Source of the DNA: Posidonia oceanica
Taxonomy: Eukaryota; Streptophyta; Magnoliopsida; Alismatales; Posidoniaceae
Direction of reading: 5' to 3'
Assembly: GCA_037176725.1 (NCBI GenBank)
Contig: JAZBRS010000011.1
Coordinates: forward strand, 2,356,001 to 2,420,000
DNA: 64,000 bases
Below the pieces are notes generated by a model. It had not been told where the DNA came from. It ran no database searches and was given only the letters and a program-made list of their open reading frames with translations. How positions within the stretch are numbered: position 1 is the first letter of the stretch; each line of letters starts with the position of its first letter. Below, in pieces: positions 30,988-41,640 of this stretch. Both the position numbers and the translations under genes were made by a program.

Positions 30988-32293
30988 AAACCCTAATCCT
31001 CTTCTTTACCCTCCAAAATCAGCCCATCTTGACCTAAGCCTTTACCCCTCTTCCCAAGCTCAAAACCTGACCAAAATCCATAGGAAAACCCACCAACACC
31101 CACTTAGCAAGCCTACCCAAGAACCCAGAAATTTCCAAACCTAGACCATTCCCAAAAACCCTAGAAAACCTAGGCAAAACTCCCCTTTTTCTACACCTTG
31201 AAACCCCTCCAAAACCTTCTTAGAATCAAACCAAAACTTCAGGAGCAACACCTCAAACCCTAGACTACCAACTCACCAATTTTCATCCCATTCCAAGACC
31301 CTTAAGACCCCCTTTCACCCAAATTATCCTTTTCTCTCTCCGGGATTATCATTTTCTCTCTCCTCTCTCTCTCCTAATTATCATCTCTCTTTTTATCCCC
31401 TTCTTGCTCCTTCTCTGGCCTGGCTGTGGGCCCCCTTTGTACTTCTATCCCTTCTCTACCTTATTCCTATTTTTACTTTATTTTTAGCCTTTTTCCTGAA
31501 TTTTAAAAATCATTTCTCTCCAACCTATCTCTTTTCCTTTTATTTCCCTCTTTTCCCCTTTTCCTTCTTCCTTCTCCTTTCCTTTTCTCTCTTTTGCAAA
31601 AATCCATGAAAACCCCTAAAAATCTGTAAAACCCCAAAATATAAAAGAAACAAATCAGAACCCAAAGAAAAACAATTAAAAAACATTAAACAAGCAATTA
31701 AAAACCCAAACTTAACTAAATCAAACTAAAAGGAAAACCAAGCATGTAAGCTAAAAAATGCAAAACAAATCTAAAGAAAACACTGAAAAATCAAGGAAAA
31801 AACTAAAATAAAACCAAAACCTACCAAAAGTAAAAACCCCATCAAAAGAATTAAAAAACAAACCCTAAAAAGAAGAATTAAAAAACAAACACTAAAACAA
31901 GTAATTAAAGAAACAAAGAGACTTAACCTAACAAACCTAAGGAAAAAACAAATTAAAAACTTAATTAAAAGGAAAAGAAAAACACACTTAAAAGACTTAA
32001 AAACACCCCATCAAACCAGAGAAATCTAACTAAAAACTTCAAGAAAAATCAACAAATAAAAATCAAAGCATAATTTAAAAGACTTAAGAAAGAAAAAAAC
32101 CCTAAGAAGACTAAAACTTAAAAACCTGAAAACAAACCTGGTTAATACGAAAATAAATCCTAAAAAATCCTAATCAATATCCTAAGTGTCCAACAAGGGA
32201 AACACAATTTTTAAAACGATTTAAAAAAGGTTTAACAAACATTTAATCAAGTGAAAACTAATTAAAAGCAAAACCAAAACCTTAAAACCCTAA
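30988..32293 (+). promoter_or_regulatory. Telo-box motifs in U3 of the 5' LTR
   Basis: AAACCCTAA or AAACCCTAG at 30988, 31156, 31255, 31860, 32097 and 32285, repeated at matching sites in the 3' LTR. AAACCCTA is the plant telo-box, bound by telobox-binding factors that can recruit Polycomb in Arabidopsis. It may regulate the LTR promoter, or simply reflect the A/C-rich composition of this stretch. Confidence 0.45.
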
Positions 32294-32819
32294 TCAAGCC
32301 CAAAACACACTAATCAACCCAAAATGGCCATTAAAAAATTTAATTAAAATCCTAATTCACATCACAACCTTTCTAATATTTTTATTTATTTTTAGTTCAT
32401 TTTTACTTATTTTATTTCCTTACTTTTCCCTCCTTTTCTTTCCTTCTCCTTACTTTCCTTTCTTTCCCATTTTTTCTCTGCTGGGCCCAATCCAGCCCGT
32501 TTCTCTTTTTCTTTTATTTCTTTTCTTTTTTTCCTTCGGCCCACGGTCCGACCCAGCGCTCCTTCTTCTTCCTTCTTCTTCCTCGCGCGTCAGCCGATTT
32601 TCCTCCCGCGAGCTCGCTGCGACAGTCTTCCCTCCACCCGTTCAAATTCAAGCATCCATCCCGTCAATCCACAGCAGCTCGCCGCTCTTCTCTTCTCTCA
32701 GCACCAATTCCGGGGGGCATTGAATGCCGGTCGACTCGCCGACATCCATCGCCTCTGCTACAGTGCCGCCGGTGGAATTCAAACCACCAGTTCGCGCCAG
32801 CAGCCTCCAGCCTCCTCCT

Positions 32820-32827
32820 CATTTAAG
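32820..32827 (+). promoter_or_regulatory. TATA-like box of the Ogre-like LTR
   Basis: CATTTAAG here and TATTTAAG in the 3' LTR at 52053-52060, followed by a GC-rich segment. If right, U3 is about 1.9 kb and R plus U5 about 3.6 kb. Confidence 0.4.
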
Positions 32828-33849
32828 CCCCCGGTCCTCTCCTCCTTCCTTCGGTTTTCAGACGATCCAGAGAGAGAGCAAGCGATCAGAAAACCCTGAG
32901 AGAGCAATCCCAAACCGGAATTCCAGTTTTTCTTCCACCTGTGCGACTTCCTCCTTCTCCTCTTCATCTTCCAATTCCAGAGAGAAGAGAGAGCAGAAGA
33001 GAGTGTCTGAGGGAGTCTTTAGCATCCCGGAGAGAAGCCTCAGTCTCAGACCAATCCCCACACCCAATCCTCCTCCTTTCTTTTCTGAAATCTTCAGAAA
33101 ACCTCCTTCTTTCTTTTCCAGAAAACCAAACCCCTTCTCGGCCTTCATCCTCCTCCCAATTACTCCCCCAAGCTCACCCAGAAACCCAGCATCCTTCCCA
33201 GACATTCCACCACCCAAATCACCCCCTTAATCACCTAACTCTCCAACTGTAAACCCAACCTGATCCTCTCACAATTCCCATCACTCCAGTCCACTACTGC
33301 CTCCCAAAATCCACCCAAGCATTCACCGAACACCCACCTTTCCAAAGCCTCCGACCTCGAACCTAACCATCCACCACAGGCCGAGAACAACACAACAAAC
33401 ACTTGCCTTCTCCACTGACCAGAAACCAACCCAACCTCCAAATCCTCTCCACACTCACCAGAAAACCCCTCCGATCATCCACACAGCTTCGCCGAACTCC
33501 CAGCAATCTCCCCGAAGGCTCCGCTTCGTTGGACGAGCAGCGGACAAGGCCCCCCACCTCCGGCTGCTCACTGTCAACCCAAAAGACCCAATCTTCCGCT
33601 TGAGCTGCAGAAGCATCATCCGATCATCCGAGGAGCTCTGGAGCTTCGTCCTGAAGACGCTCGAACCACCGTGAGCTGCCAGCATCCACCGCAGCGACCA
33701 GACGACGATGCCCCGGCGATCTCCGGAGCTCCGCACGGTCGCCGGCTACGTCCTCCGCCGTCTCGCGCCTCCCCAAGCCCCCTGTGTCGGCGGTGGTGAG
33801 CGCCAGTGGCTCACTGCTACAGTGCCAGCCACCGCCGGCAAATCACTGT

Positions 33850-34880
33850 GCATTTATTTTCTTAGTTAAAAGATTTCTGTGCAGATATTGCATGTTTGCC
33901 TTAAGTTTTTTAATTTTTGCGTTTCAGTCCTCTGTCCATTTAATATGCTTAGTTTTTAATTAAAAACCATGCTAAATTGCTGCTTTTATCTCTGCTTTTC
34001 AGTATTTTCTTTCCAGTCCATTTACTGTGCTGTGCTGTTGTAACTTTTTGCATTTTAGCCCTTCTATTTTTTATTTTTGCATATAAGTCCTGCCCTAAAT
34101 CAGTTCATTTAATTGCATGCATTTTACCATATGAAATTGCATTCTGCATCCCTGCATGTTTCTGATTTTGCATATAGGTCCATGCACTGTAGAAACTTAG
34201 GTTTTATTTTTAATTTTTGCATACTGCATTGCATATTTTGCCTCCTGTTTTTGCACATTTGCATTTAGGTCCATTTTAAATGGACAGTAACCATTTGCAT
34301 GCATTTTTGCTTACAGCATTACATTTTGGCCCCTGTTTTTTTCAGAAATTGCACATCAGTCCTTTATCAGTGTTTTCAGAGCATATTTACCATACAAAAT
34401 TGCATATTTGACCCCTGCATGATTCAAAAATCACACATAGGTCCTTGCACCTTTTAAAAAAAACCATGTAAAAAGACTGTTTTGCCCCTAAAGTTGCATC
34501 TTAGCTCCTATGCTTACAAAATTGCATGTAGACCCTCCACTTGCATTCCCAGACTCCCCAGGACCCTGTTTTCTGGAAAATTTGCATTTTAGACCCCAGT
34601 TTTTTCAAAATTGCATTCTGATCTCTTTTTGCTTTCAAAACTTCTTTCAATGCATACCCTCTTTTCAAATTAACTTTCTGAACCCAGTCTTTTGCAAAAT
34701 AACCCTCTGCCCTCTCCTGTTTTCAAAACCCTCCTCTGTGGACCCCATCTTTTGTGAAAATTTGCATTTTAGCCCCTTTGCTTTTTCAAAAATGCTTTTG
34801 AACTCCTGTCTTTTCCAAGTTTGTTCCCCTTGTTTCTTCTTGCTTGTGCATGCATTCTGCATTCATTTAGTCTTGCATTT
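33850..34880 (+). repeat. T-rich degenerate repeats in LTR
   Basis: Irregular units around TTGCATTTTAGxCCC and TTTTCAAAATTGCAT, spaced about 25-60 bases. Also in the 3' LTR (about 53290-54330). Open frames here are compositional. Confidence 0.55.
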
Positions 34881-35574
34881 TAGCATCCTTTTGCACACAC
34901 TAAGCACCTTTAGCTCTCCTTCACTTGGGAGGACCTTTTGCACACCCCTAGGACCTCCTGAACACCTAGATCTGTTCTTCTCCCCTGTTCTGGCCGTTCT
35001 GCCTTGAAGCTGCGATATCTTCCGATCCGGCCGTTGGATCTTCTCAAGTAAGCTGCCCAGGCGACCGCAGCGAAGCGCTCTTCAGCATGGACCAAGCAGA
35101 TCTCAGATCAGGCTCCAGGATTTCCAGGTATGTCCTCCTAAACTCCTGCATTGCATTCATTTGCATGCCATTTGCATGGTTTTCCTCGTTTTCGATTTCT
35201 GTCTCTTTGAGCATGTAGAATAGGGCCTCTTCTTCTTGTCTATCAACTCAGATCCCCATTTCGCGTTTCCCTATGTGTTTTGTGTTGAGTTTTCCCTGGA
35301 TTTACCACTTAATGTGACTTTCTTCCCCCTTTTCCACGATCCGATCGCATCGCGAGCTTTGGGCAGCATGCGAGACACACCGTGGAACGGTTGTGGGAAA
35401 TGGTCGCAAAAGAGGTGGTAATCCCCCCGTTTGCTCACCCTCCCCTTTGTAGGTCTTCACACCTACTCTGTGTGGCCCTGAACAGCGCCTGTTCTCACAC
35501 ATGTGCTGTTCTGCTTCTCCTTTTTTTGCTTCTAATCTTTTCTTTGCATTTGCACTCGCACAGCTTTCCGAGGT

Positions 35575-35830
35575 TTTATCTCGCTGTTTTGGCACCGTTT
35601 TGCGTGCCCATCCTCGTTTTGGCACCGTTTTGCGTGCCTGCTTTGTCTTTCGCGTCGTTTTGCGCACTCGCCCTGTTTTTGGCACAGTTTTGCTTGCCCG
35701 TCACCGTCTTTTGCACCGATTTGCTTGCCGCCTTGCTTTCTCGCCCGTTTTGCGTGCCGATCTTGTCTTTTTGCACCGTTTTGCGCGCTTTCTTGTTTTT
35801 CGCCTCGTTTTGCGTGTTTTACGCCGTTTT
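35575..35830 (+). repeat. Short tandem array of CGTTTTGCGTGCC units in LTR
   Basis: About nine to ten imperfect units of about 25-30 bp containing CGTTTTGC, each followed by a variable CT-rich part. Present also at about 55025-55280 in the 3' LTR. Confidence 0.65.
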
Positions 35831-36472
35831 CTCTTGCATGTCGATTGCATTGCATGGTTTTATCGTTGTTTTGCTCTTTCGCTTGCATTTGCATATAGGG
35901 CTGTGATGCTTACTGTCTGGAGTTCTCACGAGCTAGGTTTCGCCTGGTTCGGAACACAGACAGCGTAGCTGAGCACTTAGACAGCACGTTTACTTCCTTG
36001 CCCCGCATCTCTCCACTTAGAGCACACCTTGAGCATTCATTTAGGCATTCATAGGCACATAGGCATTCAATCCTGCATTTCCCTGCGTATGCGAGCGTAA
36101 GCCTAGAAAGACCGATTCTCGGGCGTGTCGGGGGTGCCTAACACCTTCCCCGCACGTAACAGGAGTCCTTGCCCTGTCTTTTGGCTTGCAATGACCATAC
36201 TGCCCTTATCCTAGGCTAGAGTCATCTCATTTGCATGTATTTGCATTTGTTTCCTTTGCATTGCTTTGCTTTGCATTTCTTGCTTGGTTTTGCATGTTAA
36301 TTCACGCATTTCCCCCGGTTTCCCTTGTCACCCGTTAATAGACATGGTGGCGACTCTGATTTGTCTTATCTTTTTCTTTTCTCCTCGATTTCAAGTGTTT
36401 TCGAGTCGAGCCTCTTCCTCGGATCCAATCGCCGCTAAATAGCGAGCCTGATTCCGATCGGGATCGCTACAG

Positions 36473-36490
36473 TGGCGACTCTGCTGGGGA
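36473..36490 (+). promoter_or_regulatory. Primer binding site, tRNA-Arg type
   Basis: TGGCGACTCTGCTGGGGA begins one base after the LTR. It matches the complement of the plant tRNA-Arg(ACG) 3' end (TGGCGACTCCGCCGGG) with two C-to-T changes, each allowing a G-U pair. Ogre elements are known for tRNA-Arg priming. Confidence 0.8.
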
Positions 36491-37804
36491 TGATCAGCTA
36501 GACTCCGGCTTTCGTTCCCGGCTTTTCGCTCGCCTGTTTTGCAGCCTTGTCTGCCTTGTGTGCCTTCTTTGCCTGTTTTGCTCTCTTTTCTGTGCAAACT
36601 CCTAGAAAGTCGCTTTGTGGCTACTTTGCTTAGGCTTTGCACCTCTTTCGTCTCGGTTTACGCTCCCTTTCGCTTGGCTTTGCTTCTCTGCTTGTTTATT
36701 TACTTATTGTCTTGCTTATGCTCTTACTACCTTTACAGCTTACTTGTCTTTACTTTCCTTGCCTTACTTGCTTATTACTGCTCTAGTTATCGCACATTGC
36801 ATGTCTACATACTTGTTTGGCAACAATACATGCTTTTTGAATGGTGAATGCTTCTTTTACACTTTTGCTATGTCACTACGCACGCACATGCCTTGCATAC
36901 ATGCTTTTTGACTCGATGAATGTTTTTCTTCACCATTATGCTCACAAACACTTGCACATGCCATGCACTTGCCTTTTGTCGTGTTGTATGATTGTCTGCC
37001 TACCATTCTTGACTGATTTTCTTCCCTTTCGCACATGCCATGCCTAGGATAGTAGAGACTTGTTTGCTCTCCCCATGGTTAACTAAAAACCGCAAGTAAA
37101 AAGAACTCCTAGGAGCAACTAGAGACTCTGAACAATCCTTCACTCCCTCTGGTTAATAAAATGTGCAAGATAAAAGACTTTAAGCATTTGCATAAGCATC
37201 ATATAGGGCATGCATTCTTCTCATCTGAGTCCACCTATTAGTCTGCGAAGGACGGTCCCGGCTTCTTGTTCCACCGCTTTGGGCGTGGCACGAGCCAGTC
37301 AGGTTTGTCCCCCCCTCGTCCGGGGGTCGTGTCGGTGTTAGTAGAGGGTACCACCCACGCTCTGGCGGGGTAGAGGCCACCAACGCACCACCCTGTCATT
37401 TCCTGAGCTTTGGGCCAGGAGTTAGACAGGGAACCTACTTTTCTGACCTGAGTCGGTGACCCGTACACCCAGGGATACCTGGAGTAGACAACCTTGCTAG
37501 GAAACACTAGTTAGGTGAGGGGGGCATACTAGAAAGCATGCATATCATTCATGCCATTTAACTAACTCATTCGCATTCATCTTTTAGTTTCTAACCCCTA
37601 ATTTCCTTCTGTTGTGTCAGCGTGATCGGTATAGCGAGTTTCCCTTTGCCAGAGCTCGAGTACCGACCCTCGTTGACACCCCTTGTGCGACTTCATTCGC
37701 GACCATTCCCCCCTGAGCTATCCACATTTGTGACGATAGCTCCTCTTAGGACTCACCGCTTGAACACTCGTCGCAGTCCTATTCTCACGCGATCTAGGTC
37801 AGCA
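36491..37804 (+). other. Leader of the Ogre-like element
   Basis: No supported gene. T/C-rich first half, then mixed sequence. A pyrimidine tract ending TGTCAG at 37615-37620 looks like a splice acceptor, with no clear partner donor. Known Ogres carry an extra ORF before gag; I see none here. Confidence 0.5.
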
Positions 37805-40378
37805 ATGGCCCAGTACGTTAGTGAGCCTCTTTTCACTCCTATCACGGAGGGTGTTTCCGTTCCGACCCCTCCGGTTCCTCCTTCTGTCCCCCTTGTTCCC
37901 TCTCCGACGCCAGGGTTTTCTCCCCTGACGTCTCTAGGTTCTCAGTACGTCCCGGGACAGTGGCAAGCATCTCTTCCTCCGGATCCGGTCGCCGAGTCCA
38001 TCTTGATGACCGTTACTCGCGTTTCGGAGACACCACTGCCCCCTCCATCCCAGGGATACGTCGCTTTCGACATCCCTTCCACCATTGCTGCGACCTTTGC
38101 TGTAGAATCCTTTTCTCCCGGACAGTCTGTGTCCGTACCACTTGTTTCTCAGCCTTCGCTGGCACTGCACCTCAGCGTCCCCACAGGCGAGACACCCGAG
38201 GCGCAGTACCAGCACCTGATGGAGCTTGCCCAGAAACTGCAGGGCATGGCTCTATCAGTTCGTCCTTCTTCTATTCCTGTCGTTCCTGAGGTTCCTCTGA
38301 GGCCAATTCCTGCATTCCATGCATCGACCTCCACACCTCCGCCTCGACCATCGTCTCAACTGCTCACGGTTCCGACGATGGGGGCTCGTTTACCGCCTCC
38401 TGCTGCACAACACTTAGCACAGCATGCTCCACTTCCCTCTGGTGGTCAGTCCTTTGGACCGGCTGGAGCCCAGTACCTCACTGGCTCGCTGTCTGGCGCT
38501 CCGCCTGTACAGCAACTGGTGCTCCGTCATCCTACCCCTATCACAGCACAGCATGGTATCTACTCTTCTCCTCTGCATCAGGTCCAGCATCCTGCATACA
38601 CTCCTGCATACACAGTCCCCCAGCACGGATGCGCCGGCCATCCCGTCGCTCCACCAGGCGACGCTATGGTAGATCCGGAGGAGCACTTAGGTGCGACCCA
38701 ATCGGCGTATGTGCTCGCTACCCCTGCTGATCCCTCTCCTACAGCAGCAATCCCAGACCCCATCAATAACCGGATGGACGTCTTGGAGAAGGCACTACGA
38801 CTAGTGCAGGGTACTGAGCACCAGACCTACCAATTCCGGGACCTCTGCTGCTTTCCAGAGGCGGTACTCCCTCCGAAGTTCAAAATCCCAGACTTCGAGA
38901 AGTATAATGGTAGGGGCTGCCCCGTAGCACACTTGAAGGCGTATTGCGGTGATCTCGCTCAGCTTCAGGCTGACGAGAGGTTGCTGATTTGCCTGTTCCA
39001 GAAGAGTTTGACCGGGCCGGCACTCAAGTGGTTTACATCACTTGATATGTCAGCCATCAAGACTTGGCACGACCTCAGTCAGGCGTTCCTAGAGCAATAC
39101 TCCTTCAACCTCGATCTGGTCCCAAAGAGGGCGGACTTGATCGCAATCAAGCAGAATTCTGGCGAGCCGTTCGGGGAGTACGTCGGCCGCTGGCGCGCCC
39201 TTGCCTCTCAGGTTCGAGATAGACCCTCTGACGAGGAGTCTATCGAGATCGTTATCAAAGGGGCGCAGCCGTCTCTCGGAGCTCTGCTTAGCATCCAACC
39301 AGTCACTACTTTTGCGGCACTCATCAGAGCTGGAGCGCGCGTGGAGAGTTCTTTGCGGAGTGGCAACTTCCCGGCTCTCTCTACGTTCGCTAAGCAGGCA
39401 GTGATAAGCAATAACAGTGCCAACAGCAGCGCCAACAACAACAACAGCGGCAGCAGCAACAACCGCCTGAAGAGGAAGGATTCGCCGAAACCCGCTGTTG
39501 CATTCGTCGATTCCCCTACTGTGCCCGTTCGCTTGCCATCCCGGCCTGCCCCAGCTCAGATGGTGTACGCTCCTGCACCTAGGAATCCACACACACCACA
39601 CATCACTACCACCGCTAGACCGGTCTATCCTGCCGCACCGGTCCAGCAAGGCTCATACCAGAGGCAAAGAAGGCCACCCATTGAGAAGCGGAGATTCGCC
39701 CCACTGGTGGAACCGCTCACGGTCATCTTGCCAAAGGTTGCATCGCTCCTGAAGTTCCCGGAGGTTCGTCCGCCACCAAGTCCTCTGCCGCATTGGTTTA
39801 GGCCGGACCTCTTTTGCAATTTCCATCGAAGCACTAGGCATTCGACGGACAATTGCTTCTCCCTGCGGAACGCTATTCAGGACTTGATCGAATCGGGAAC
39901 GATTGTGATCGACACGCACGAGGCATCCACTCAAGCACACACTCATGCATCTGCACACTCAGCTGTTCCCCCGCATTCTGGCATCGTCCGCCAACCTTTA
40001 CCGGAGCACACTTATCCGGGAGGGGCGGGAACCTCAGGCATCCACTCTGTCTTTCCCTCTGGGCCTGCTACCTCTGTGGTCGACCCTTCTGATCTCATCT
40101 CTGACATCTCTGAGCCTTTCCCAGTCAGTCTCTATCTCGCAGCAGTTGCCGGCTCCGAGTCGGGAATTCACTTGATCCGACCGCGTGCCAGGCCGGAGCG
40201 CCCTCTCGCGCCTCCCACTGTGCTTCCCCAGGCTCAATCCCCTGTGCACCTTCTAGCTAGGGCCCAGCCTAGTTCCCCCATTCACCTCTTAGGGCGACCT
40301 CAGCTACACCTTCTAGGCAGACCTCAACCTGCCCCAGCCTTCCCACCCCAACAACCATACCCATTAGACAGACCGTAG
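37805..40378 (+). CDS. Gag of the Ogre-like element
   Basis: Start chosen at ATG 37805 (MAQYVSEPLFTP); the frame is open further upstream to a GTG at 37622 but that part has no family look. About 857 residues. Residues 1-330 are Pro/Ser/Val-rich and disordered. The retrotransposon gag domain spans about 355-520 (FKIPDFEKYNG, LICLFQKSLTGPALKWF, FLEQYSFNLDLVP, EYVGRWRALASQV). After an Asn/Ser-rich stretch, a zinc-knuckle variant CNFHRSTRHSTDNC lies at about 670-683. A Pro-rich tail follows, with short repeats (IHLLGRPQ). The TAG at 40376-40378 sits where a Gln codon would continue into protease in the same frame, so gag-pro was probably one frame. Confidence 0.88.
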   Translation: MAQYVSEPLFTPITEGVSVPTPPVPPSVPLVPSPTPGFSPLTSLGSQYVPGQWQASLPPDPVAESILMTVTRVSETPLPPPSQGYVAFDIPSTIAATFAVESFSPGQSVSVPLVSQPSLALHLSVPTGETPEAQYQHLMELAQKLQGMALSVRPSSIPVVPEVPLRPIPAFHASTSTPPPRPSSQLLTVPTMGARLPPPAAQHLAQHAPLPSGGQSFGPAGAQYLTGSLSGAPPVQQLVLRHPTPITAQHGIYSSPLHQVQHPAYTPAYTVPQHGCAGHPVAPPGDAMVDPEEHLGATQSAYVLATPADPSPTAAIPDPINNRMDVLEKALRLVQGTEHQTYQFRDLCCFPEAVLPPKFKIPDFEKYNGRGCPVAHLKAYCGDLAQLQADERLLICLFQKSLTGPALKWFTSLDMSAIKTWHDLSQAFLEQYSFNLDLVPKRADLIAIKQNSGEPFGEYVGRWRALASQVRDRPSDEESIEIVIKGAQPSLGALLSIQPVTTFAALIRAGARVESSLRSGNFPALSTFAKQAVISNNSANSSANNNNSGSSNNRLKRKDSPKPAVAFVDSPTVPVRLPSRPAPAQMVYAPAPRNPHTPHITTTARPVYPAAPVQQGSYQRQRRPPIEKRRFAPLVEPLTVILPKVASLLKFPEVRPPPSPLPHWFRPDLFCNFHRSTRHSTDNCFSLRNAIQDLIESGTIVIDTHEASTQAHTHASAHSAVPPHSGIVRQPLPEHTYPGGAGTSGIHSVFPSGPATSVVDPSDLISDISEPFPVSLYLAAVAGSESGIHLIRPRARPERPLAPPTVLPQAQSPVHLLARAQPSSPIHLLGRPQLHLLGRPQPAPAFPPQQPYPLDRP

Positions 40379-41640
40379 TACCCAATAGGTCCCCCTGTAA
40401 CCCCTCCTGTGCTCGCAGCATGTGTTCCAGTCGTCAATGATTTGACCCTGGACACCCATCGCGTCCCTTACAGCTACGCCACAGAGATGTGCGCGGAAGT
40501 AACGCGATCGGGGAAGGTTTACAGGCCCCCAACACCGGCAATTAGGCCAACTCACCCTAGACCTGTTATGCCCCCACCCTCTAGCCAACCCATAGTAGAT
40601 CCAACTCCAGATCAGCCTGTAACTAGCCAAATCCCTACCCAGCCTGTAGTAACCCAGCTTCCTGCCACTACTCCCTCAGAACCTGCTAGAATCACCCCTC
40701 CAGTTGCTAGAAGGAGCCAACCTAAGGCAGACTTGACCTCCCAGCTTAAGAAGGTCAAAGCTGACATTTCTATCTGGGACTTGATCCACACCTCTGCCGA
40801 ACACCGCGAGGCTTTTCTTCGCGTGTTCCAGGCTGCCCGTGTGTCCCAGTCCATTGAGCCTTCAGCCTTGGAGAGCATGGTTGGGTTGATTGCGGAGCCC
40901 CAGGTCATCTCTTTTACGAGTGATGAGCTGCCTCCGGCGAGGATTAATCACAACCAGCCCCTATTCGTCACGGTGCAGTTCAAAAACTTTCGCATTCCCC
41001 TAACGCTGGTTGATAATGGGTCAGGCCTTAACGTCTGCCCCTTGCGTACTGCAACCAAGCTCGGATTCAAAGCCGAGGACATCACGCCAGCCGTGAAGGG
41101 AATGACAGCCTTTGACAACACTCACCATGACGCTCTAGGGGTTCTGATTATTCCTCTCGCTATTGGCCCGGTTGTCTTCGACGTAGAATTCTATGTCGTC
41201 GACTTGCAGCCAAACTTCAATCTTCTGCTTGGGCGCCCTTGGCTCCACAAGCATCAGGTCCTTCCTTCGACCCTCCATCGAATGATAAAGTACCGTCGCG
41301 GTGACGATGTCATTGTCGTCATGGCGGAGAACTTTGAGAAGGAGCGGATCGAAGCAGTCTCCCCCGTGTCTTCGCAATCTATCCCGTTTGACCCCGAGAC
41401 TTCTGAAGCCCTATATCGCGTTAATCGGTGTGAGCCGGTTAACTTCATTCCTGATCTTGAACGTGTCAACTCCTTGACCGTTCACAGCAACCCCTTTCGA
41501 ATGGTCGAGAATGTATGTCACAGGTGGGGTTACATAAAGGGTACGCCACTCGGGCGTCACGGCTAGGGGATCGCAGAGCCGATCGTAGCAGTGGAGCGAA
41601 GGAAATCTGAAGGCCTCGGCTACAAACCAAAGCTCAGCGA
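40379..41640 (+). pseudogene. Protease and G-patch of the Ogre-like element
   Basis: Same frame as gag. It has a Pro/Thr-rich linker, an LKKVKADISIWDLI helix (about 40744-40785) shared in pattern with copies A/B (EYDILEQLKK, ARILIYDLI), then FTSDELPP and the active-site motif DNGS (about 41011-41022), followed by LLLGRPWL (about 41222-41245). DNGS instead of DTG(S/A) is, as I recall, usual in Ogre-type proteases. Then comes a G-patch-like segment RWGYIKGTPLGRHG with TAG at 41564-41566, probably from CAG, and KSEGLGYKP. Only one protease domain is present, unlike copies A/B. Confidence 0.82.

Larger units (their letters stand above)
30909..36471 (+). mobile_element. 5' LTR of the Ogre-like element (5.56 kb)
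   Basis: TGTTGACACC ... GATCGCTACA. Parts: telo-box-bearing A-rich U3 (30988-32340), a GC-richer segment with TTTAAG TATA-like box at 32820-32827, a T-rich stretch of TTTGCATTTTAG-type words (about 33850-34880), and a short array of TTTTGCG words (35575-35830). Relative to the 3' LTR it lacks about 216 bp near 33704 (3' LTR 52940-53157). Confidence 0.95.

Noticed and set aside
30988..31263. AAACCCTAA words as interstitial telomere sequence
   Set aside because: Single, dispersed copies, not tandem; treated as telo-box motifs instead.
32724..33230. 168-residue open frame kept in both LTRs (also 51957-52463)
   Set aside because: Ser/Pro/Arg low complexity, inside an LTR and around the likely transcription start; conservation is explained by recent identity of the two LTRs.
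35382..35968. Cys/Phe/Leu-rich frames of 155-174 residues in the LTR (also 54832-55418)
   Set aside because: Translations of T-rich CGTTTTGC repeats; no domain pattern.
37622..37804. Upstream extension of the Ogre-like gag to GTG 37622
   Set aside because: No ATG in frame before 37805 and the extra residues have no gag-like pattern; a possible splice acceptor at 37615-37620 leaves it open but unsupported.
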